Positions 58,985 through 64,000 of a stretch of 64,000 bases of DNA are shown piece by piece. The stretch comes from an uncultured Acetatifactor sp. GTDB taxonomy: Bacteria; Bacillota; Clostridia; Lachnospirales; Lachnospiraceae. The notes beneath the pieces are model-generated. The model was not told where the DNA came from, did not search any database, and was given only the letters and a program-made list of their open reading frames with translations. Each line of letters begins with the position of its first letter. The first letter of the stretch is position 1. Made by a program: the position numbers and the translations under genes. The DNA is taken from NCBI GenBank assembly GCA_934433135.1, contig CAKRZO010000019.1, forward strand, positions 1-64,000. The letters are read 5' to 3'.

Positions 58985-60592
58985 TTATTTTGTCAATTCA
59001 CGATAAGCAGCTGCGGTATCTTCGATCATCTTGGAAAGACCTGCATCCTTTAACTTCTGATACTCGGAATTGTACTGTGCCTTATCGATCTGCCCCATGA
59101 TATAACGGTCTCTCAAAGCGGTCTGCTTCTCAAGAAGGTCAAAGCAGTCAACATAGCTTTCAGTCTTCAAAAGAGGCGGCTCGGTGTAGTAGTAAGGATC
59201 ATTGATCGTCATACCGTCCATGAAAGTCTGTCCGGAATCTTCCAGTTCATCATAGCTTAAGCCGTTGGTCAGAATCTGCATATAGCAATCCTGGGTGAAG
59301 CAGAAAGGAATGGTGCTGGGAATCAGTCCGTTTTCTCTTGCTACTGCAAAGCTTTCGTTGTAAGGAGCCTGAATGGCAGGAGTTCCGTCTACCATCTTGA
59401 AGTTCTCGCCTTCAATACCATAGTTGGTCAGTTCGATTCCTTCGTCGCTGTATACATAGTTGAAGAATCTTAAAATACTTTCCAGATGTCCGTCTTCTAT
59501 TGCTTTTACGGAAATATAGGTGCTTGCGGAAACCTTTGCTCTTGCAGGAATGTTCTGAGCACCTGTCGGTCCCTGAATGGGAACAACACACTGGAAGAAT
59601 GCTTCCGGATCCAGTTCTCTGCAGGCAATAGTGTAGTTCTTGGAATATTCGGCATATCCGATTAAGCTTCCCAGAGTATTGCTTGCTCCCAGAGAGTTGA
59701 AATCAGCACCCTTTAAGGTAACCATTTCCTGAGAGATCAGACCTTCTTCATACAGTCCGCGCATAGCATCCAGGAATGTTTCGTAGTTGGGGTTCTCCGG
59801 ATCGTATACATATTCTCCGTCTACAATGGAGAAAGTTCCGTTTGTCTGCATTCCGAATACAGCCAGGACGTAGCGGATCATATCATAGTTGAAGCCGAAA
59901 GGCACTTCATCATTCGGATCGCCGTTGCCATTGGCATCTTCTGCCTTGAAGGCTCTCCATACGTCTACCCATTCGTCCCAGGTAACCGGGATCTCTTTAC
60001 CGACTCTCTTAAGCCAGTCAGTACGAATCATGGTGCTGTGTGCGGGAGGCACGTCCATAACCAATCCGAATCCGTAGATTTCACCGTCATCCTGATTGGT
60101 TAAGAACAGACGGTCGGAATCGGTCAGAAGTCTGCCGTAATTTTCCAGTCCGTCATCCAGATAATCGGTAATCGGCACGATCAGTCCCTGTCTGATCAGA
60201 TCATCAATGGCCTTCGGTCCGGAAGTACCACCGCTGATTACATCCGGCAGATCCTGTGACGCTACCTTGGAGGACAACTGTGTCTCCTGGTTGGCGGTAT
60301 CTACCCATTCAAAGTTTACGGTTACTCCGGTTCTTGCCATTAATTCATCAAAGATCGGTGAAGATTCCTGGTAAGGACTCCAAAGGGGACCGAAATAACT
60401 GAATTCGCCTTTGAATTCCTCTTCTTCGGTCTTGGTCTGCTCAGCTGCAGAGCTGGTTCCTGCCGCGCTGCTTGCCTGAGAAGAGCCTGTCGGCTGTGAA
60501 GAGCCTTTGTCATTGGAACAGCCGGCCATAGACAGTACCATTGCTGCCGCAAGTGCCGCTGCTGCAAGTTTTGCTAACATCTTTTTCTTCAT
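58985..60592 (-). CDS. Extracellular binding lipoprotein of the MurNAc-locus importer
   Basis: A 535-residue LplA-like solute-binding protein. The signal ends LSMAGCSN (lipobox), then a Ser/Gln/Ala-rich linker, then GEFSYFGPLWSPYQESSPIF. The loop DANGNGDPNDEVPFGF is the calcium-loop signature of this family. Start ATG 60592 follows AAGGAGGATGACTT. It is between the permeases and namZ, so the likely ligand is a MurNAc-containing saccharide such as MurNAc-GlcNAc. That substrate is inferred only from the neighbours. Confidence 0.9.
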   Translation of the reverse strand: MKKKMLAKLAAAALAAAMVLSMAGCSNDKGSSQPTGSSQASSAAGTSSAAEQTKTEEEEFKGEFSYFGPLWSPYQESSPIFDELMARTGVTVNFEWVDTANQETQLSSKVASQDLPDVISGGTSGPKAIDDLIRQGLIVPITDYLDDGLENYGRLLTDSDRLFLTNQDDGEIYGFGLVMDVPPAHSTMIRTDWLKRVGKEIPVTWDEWVDVWRAFKAEDANGNGDPNDEVPFGFNYDMIRYVLAVFGMQTNGTFSIVDGEYVYDPENPNYETFLDAMRGLYEEGLISQEMVTLKGADFNSLGASNTLGSLIGYAEYSKNYTIACRELDPEAFFQCVVPIQGPTGAQNIPARAKVSASTYISVKAIEDGHLESILRFFNYVYSDEGIELTNYGIEGENFKMVDGTPAIQAPYNESFAVARENGLIPSTIPFCFTQDCYMQILTNGLSYDELEDSGQTFMDGMTINDPYYYTEPPLLKTESYVDCFDLLEKQTALRDRYIMGQIDKAQYNSEYQKLKDAGLSKMIEDTAAAYRELTK

Positions 60593-60641
60593 AAGTCATC
60601 CTCCTTAAAATTCTTATTCTGAAAACACAATTTATAGCAAT

Positions 60642-61529
60642 TCATCCTTTTACGGCTCCCAGTGTTACGCCTTTTACGAAATAACGCTGTACAAAAGGAT
60701 AAATAACCATCATAGGTATCATGGAAACGATCAAAACAGCATACCGGATCTGGTCTGCCAGATTGACGCTCCGCTGTCCCGGTGCCGCCGAGCCTAAATC
60801 AAACTGATTGGCATCCGCCTCCAGAACAATCTTACGCAGCACCTGCTGCAAAGTAAATTTATTGGCATCGGTAATGTACATCAGAGGTGCAAAGAATGCA
60901 TTCCAGTGTGCGGAGATCACCCACAGGGCTATCGTTGCCAGTGAGGCCTTTGCCAGGGGCGCCACCACCTGAAACATGACTCTTAACTCTCCCGCTCCGT
61001 CAATTCTTGCAGACTCCATCAGTTCTCTCGGTATTCCCCGTAAGAAACTGATCTGTATCATGACATTGTAAGAAGAAATCAGGCTTCCCAAGATCAATGC
61101 CCAGTAACTGTTGATCAGCCCCAGCTTCTGTATACACATATAAGCCGGAATCATGCCGCCGGTAAACCACATGGGAATCAGTACAAAGATATTGTATGCC
61201 TTTTTCCCCGGAAAATCACAGCAGGCTATGGGATAAGCTGCAAAATAAGTCGCCACTACGCTGCAGATACAGCCTACAACCGTAATATAAATCGAATTGA
61301 CGAAAGAACGCAGGATTTTAGAATTTCCGAGAATCTCGTTGTAAGCTTTTACCGTAAACCCTTTGGGAAGCAATCTGACTTCATTTCGCATCACATAACC
61401 GTCGCTGCTCAAGGAAATCGCAAGGATGTTAAGAATCGGATACAAAATGCAGACACATACCAGAATACCGATTATAATCAGAATCGCTTCCACTATATGA
61501 TCCATTTTTGTCATTTTGTTATGTAACAT
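60642..61529 (-). CDS. ABC transporter permease, LplC-like (MurNAc locus)
   Basis: A 295-residue permease with six helices, the first VEAILIIIGILVCVCILYPI. The EAA loop is ELMESARIDGAGELRVM, and the end is QRYFVKGVTLGAVKG. Start ATG 61529 follows AAGGAGGTTAGGCAG. It is 16 bp after its partner permease. Together they form the channel of the importer in the murQ-namZ operon. Confidence 0.93.
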   Translation of the reverse strand: MLHNKMTKMDHIVEAILIIIGILVCVCILYPILNILAISLSSDGYVMRNEVRLLPKGFTVKAYNEILGNSKILRSFVNSIYITVVGCICSVVATYFAAYPIACCDFPGKKAYNIFVLIPMWFTGGMIPAYMCIQKLGLINSYWALILGSLISSYNVMIQISFLRGIPRELMESARIDGAGELRVMFQVVAPLAKASLATIALWVISAHWNAFFAPLMYITDANKFTLQQVLRKIVLEADANQFDLGSAAPGQRSVNLADQIRYAVLIVSMIPMMVIYPFVQRYFVKGVTLGAVKG

Positions 61530-61545
61530 CTGCCTAACCTCCTTT

Positions 61546-62475
61546 TTACCAGATACCGGATGATTCCGAATACCGTTTGCTCAGCCAGTTGGATCCTACT
61601 ACCAGAAGAAGCGCTACCAGACCGTTAAACAAGCCTGCCGTCGTTCCCATACTGAAATCATATTTTAACATACCACGTTTGTATACCCAGGTCTGTATGA
61701 CTTCGGATACTTCCAGGTTGGCGGAATTCTGGAACAGATAAATCTTTTCAAAGTTCGCATTGATCAGTGTGCCGATACGCAGAATCAGCATAACGACAAT
61801 CGTAGGCATAATGCCCGGCAGGGTAATGTGCCACAGCCTCTGCATGCGGTTGGCGCCGTCCACCATGGCCGCCTCATACAGATTCACATCCACCGCTGTC
61901 AGCGCCGACAGATACACAATGGCGCTGTAGCCCATGGTCTGCCAGAGTCCGGAAAGCACCTGTATGGTCCGGAAGTATTTTGCATGCCCCAAAAAGTAAA
62001 TCGGTTCCTTTCCAAAAAGGCGGAAGATGTCTGCCAGAACACCGGTAGAAGGAGAAAGGAACTCCGTTACGATGGATACAAAAGCCACCATGGAAATGAA
62101 ATGCGGGAGAAAGCTGACGGTCTGAATCACTTTTTTGATTTTTTTCGACCGCATCTCATTTAAAAAGAGGGCGAAAATAATCGGCATGGGAAATCCCACC
62201 ACAAGTGCATATAGGTTCAGCAACAAAACATTTTTCATCAGCCTGAAAAAATCCAGTCCCGTGAAGAAATCAATAAAATTCTTCAATCCTACAAAGTCAC
62301 TGCCTTTAAATCCTTTATACATGTTGTAATTGAAAAAGGAAATGGACAGCCAGGTCATAGGCCAGTACTGAAAAATCAGAAACCATACAATCACCGGCAA
62401 AATCATCAGATAAATGAATCTGGCTTTGTATATTCTTTTTCCAAGCGATTTTTGTCCGACTTTCGTTTTCTTCAT
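61546..62475 (-). CDS. ABC transporter permease, LplB-like (MurNAc locus)
   Basis: About 309 residues from ATG 62475, with AGGAGGAGTTGCGGTAT in front; an open extension runs to 62562, into murQ, and is not used. The first helix is FIYLMILPVIVWFLIFQYWP, the EAA loop is LYEAAMVDGANRMQRLW, and the end is NWLSKRYSESSGIW. It is 26 bp after murQ, so the enzyme and the importer are made together. Confidence 0.93.
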   Translation of the reverse strand: MKKTKVGQKSLGKRIYKARFIYLMILPVIVWFLIFQYWPMTWLSISFFNYNMYKGFKGSDFVGLKNFIDFFTGLDFFRLMKNVLLLNLYALVVGFPMPIIFALFLNEMRSKKIKKVIQTVSFLPHFISMVAFVSIVTEFLSPSTGVLADIFRLFGKEPIYFLGHAKYFRTIQVLSGLWQTMGYSAIVYLSALTAVDVNLYEAAMVDGANRMQRLWHITLPGIMPTIVVMLILRIGTLINANFEKIYLFQNSANLEVSEVIQTWVYKRGMLKYDFSMGTTAGLFNGLVALLLVVGSNWLSKRYSESSGIW

Positions 62476-62501
62476 ATACCGCAACTCCTCCTGTCTTTCT
62501 T

Positions 62502-63437
62502 TTATACCCGGCAGCCGGCCGTCCCTGCTTTGTCCAGTGCGCTTCTGAGCAAGCCGTCGCATCCTTCTAAAAGCGCCTGCGCTTTATCTTTACTTAACCC
62601 GGAAAGGCACATCATGATTGCCAGCTTAGTATCCATATCTGCTTCCTTAAGATACTTCTCCGCTTCTTCCTTACTGTGTCCGGTAGCCTTGCAGAACAGC
62701 CTTTTGGCACGATCCTCCAACTTTTTATTGGACGCTTTCAGATCTATCATAAGATTCCCGTAGACCTTTCCCAGTTTGATCATGGACGCTGTGGAAATCA
62801 TATTTAAAATCATCTTCTGTGCCGTCCCGGCCTTCATCCTGGTAGAACCGCTGATCACTTCCGGTCCGGTAACCGCTTCAATGCAAATATCCGCATATTC
62901 ACCGACTCTGCTGCCTTTATTATTCACAATGGCAATGGCCCCCGCGCCACACTGTGCGGCCTCTTTCAGCGCTCCGATCACATATGCCGCACTGCCGCTG
63001 GCACTGATGCCGATTACAACATCCTTCTCGGATACTTTAAGATCTCTTACCTGCTGCCGGCCAAGCTGTTCATTGTCTTCGCAGCCTTCCGCCGGCGTAC
63101 GGATCGCTTTGTCACCGCCCGCTATGTATCCTTGTACCATTTCAGGCTCTACTCCAAAGGTAGGAACGCATTCCGAAGCATCCAGAACACCGAGTCTTCC
63201 GGAAGTTCCGGCGCCTACATAAAGTACCCGGCCTCCTTTTTTCAATGCTGCATAACAAAGATCCACTGCTTCTGCAACCCGCGGCAAGACTTCCTTTACC
63301 GCCCCCGCCACGGTTGCATCCTCGGCATTGATTAAGCTGACAATTTCCAGGGTGCTGCAAAGATCGATATCCTGCGTACGCTGGTTTATTTTTTCTGTTT
63401 CCAGACCGGAATAATAAATACTTCCTGCTTCTGCCAT
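62502..63437 (-). CDS. murQ: N-acetylmuramic acid 6-phosphate etherase
   Basis: About 311 residues from ATG 63437 (AGAAAGGTGATGGAAAGTG in front). MurQ cleaves the lactyl ether of MurNAc-6-P to give GlcNAc-6-P and D-lactate. The SIS domain shows RVLYVGAGTSGRLGVLDASE, CVPTFGVEPEMVQG, AGGDKAIRTPAEGCEDNEQLG (first part AGGDKAIRTPAEGCED holds the second acidic site), VVIGISASGSAAYVIGAL and GSTRMKAGTAQKMILN. A short helical UBA-like tail (about 265-305) follows, as usual. It is the first enzyme gene after the RpiR regulator. Confidence 0.96.
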   Translation of the reverse strand: MAEAGSIYYSGLETEKINQRTQDIDLCSTLEIVSLINAEDATVAGAVKEVLPRVAEAVDLCYAALKKGGRVLYVGAGTSGRLGVLDASECVPTFGVEPEMVQGYIAGGDKAIRTPAEGCEDNEQLGRQQVRDLKVSEKDVVIGISASGSAAYVIGALKEAAQCGAGAIAIVNNKGSRVGEYADICIEAVTGPEVISGSTRMKAGTAQKMILNMISTASMIKLGKVYGNLMIDLKASNKKLEDRAKRLFCKATGHSKEEAEKYLKEADMDTKLAIMMCLSGLSKDKAQALLEGCDGLLRSALDKAGTAGCRV

Positions 63438-63466
63438 CACTTTCCATCACCTTTCTTTTCGGATTC

Positions 63467-63574
63467 TTTCAGGTATCAGATCCCTTTCAGGTATCAGATC
63501 CCTTTCAGGTATCAGATCCCTTTCAGGTATCAAATCCCTTTCAGGTATCAAATCCCTTTCAGGTATCAGATTCT
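63467..63574. repeat. 18-bp tandem repeat, six copies, at the 3' end of the RpiR gene
   Basis: TTTCAGGTATCAGATCCC is repeated six times (63467-63574); copies 4 and 5 have CAAATCCC, and copy 6 ends TTCT. A weaker seventh unit (63575-63592) lies inside the RpiR frame, and the RpiR stop codon is inside copy 6. On the minus strand one frame through the array encodes RDLIPE repeats. The array separates RpiR from murQ by about 120 bp. Confidence 0.95.
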
Positions 63575-64000
63575 CTTCGAGTATCCGTTTCTTTTCTGAT
63601 ATGAGTACGTTCCAGCTGTCTGATGTTATTTTCAAAATCCCGGTTCACATAAGCCGTGTAGAGAATATCAATCATGTTTAATTGTGAAATCCGGGACGAC
63701 ATTGCACCGCTTCGTACAATATATTCCGTTGCCGCCACACATAAGTTATAATCGGCAAGTCTTGCAAGGGGCGAATCTTCAAATCTGGAGATCAATATAA
63801 TCGGAGCTTCATTCTTCCGGATCTCCTTTGCACAGGCAATCATTTCCTGCGTCAGTCCGGAGTAGCTGATGATAATCGCCACACTGTCCTTATCCATGTT
63901 CATGGCCTGCAAAAGCTGTGCATGCACATCATCACTCAAAAGGCAGCTCTTATGCAGACGAAGAAATTTCAAATAAGCATCCCGCGCCACCAACATGGAG
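63559..64000 (-). CDS. RpiR-family regulator, C-terminal SIS part (gene continues past window)
   Basis: About 147 residues are visible; the N-terminal helix-turn-helix lies beyond the right edge. The SIS sugar-phosphate-binding domain shows VARDAYLKFLRLHKSC, MDKDSVAIIISYSGLTQEM, APIILISRFEDSPLARLADY and SRISQLNMIDILYTAYVNR. By position before murQ it is probably the MurR-type regulator that responds to MurNAc-6-P. The last residues (ETDTRRESDT) are encoded by repeat-like sequence, so the tandem array has taken over the 3' end of the gene. Confidence 0.88.
   Translation of the reverse strand, partial: SMLVARDAYLKFLRLHKSCLLSDDVHAQLLQAMNMDKDSVAIIISYSGLTQEMIACAKEIRKNEAPIILISRFEDSPLARLADYNLCVAATEYIVRSGAMSSRISQLNMIDILYTAYVNRDFENNIRQLERTHIRKETDTRRESDT

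Noticed and set aside
63467..63574. Possible CRISPR array
   Set aside because: The units are 18 bp and directly adjacent, without unique spacers; no cas genes are present.
63447..63635. Minus-strand frame with RDLIPE repeats, 62 residues
   Set aside because: It is produced by the 18-bp tandem array and overlaps the RpiR gene in another frame; no ribosome site or independent start is seen.

Overview
The window looks like chromosomal DNA of a gut-type Clostridia, most likely Lachnospiraceae. It is built from sugar-utilisation loci that each combine a lipoprotein solute-binding protein, two permeases with the EAA loop and no dedicated ATPase, intracellular glycoside hydrolases and AraC-type regulators. 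Ribosome binding sites are of the strong AGGAGG type. Intergenic regions carry a dispersed short repeat (core TAACAGTTCAGAC). No species is claimed.

Layout. 0-8 kb: a minus-strand operon (binding protein, LplB- and LplC-like permeases, GH39-like glycosidase, start of a sialate-esterase-like gene) facing a membrane-anchored AraC regulator. 8-21 kb: a second minus-strand operon (family-1 binding protein, two permeases, two overlapping FAD oxidoreductases, GH42 beta-galactosidase, glutaminase-A-like protein), divergent from a YesN/YesM-type response regulator and histidine kinase. 21-24 kb: galK-galT, then a DMT exporter. 25-39 kb: a third operon (GH42-like protein, two permeases, binding protein, ROK kinase, large GH106-like protein, DMT exporter) divergent from a coupled three-gene signalling operon whose first gene is a membrane sensor without a kinase domain. 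39.4-41.7 kb: debris of a mobile element or prophage (broken cytosine methyltransferase, holin, amidase, a small ORF). 41.8-47.7 kb: rtcB, an XRE regulator, a Septu-like ATPase/HNH defence pair, a MATE transporter with an unusual leader, and a collapsed toxin-antitoxin remnant. 47.7-57.7 kb: mixed genes (AraC, CapA-like, DUF3784, AraC pseudogene, two sugar isomerases, SGNH esterase, PdxA-like, dapL with an attenuator-like leader, RluA-type pseudouridine synthase). 57.7-64 kb: a MurNAc salvage operon: RpiR regulator, murQ, two permeases, binding protein, and a NamZ (DUF1343) exo-muramidase without signal peptide.

Working together: the four importers probably share an ATPase encoded elsewhere (MsmX/UgpC type). 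Their cargo is cleaved in the cytoplasm by the neighbouring hydrolases. The last operon suggests uptake of MurNAc-containing saccharides by an ABC importer rather than a PTS, cytoplasmic release of MurNAc by NamZ, and MurNAc-6-P cleavage by MurQ; the required kinase is not in the window. The most unusual items are this MurNAc operon, the kinase-less sensor operon, the terminal-inverted-repeat element family, the promoter-plus-immediate-terminator before the MATE gene, and the two 18-bp tandem repeats at the window ends.
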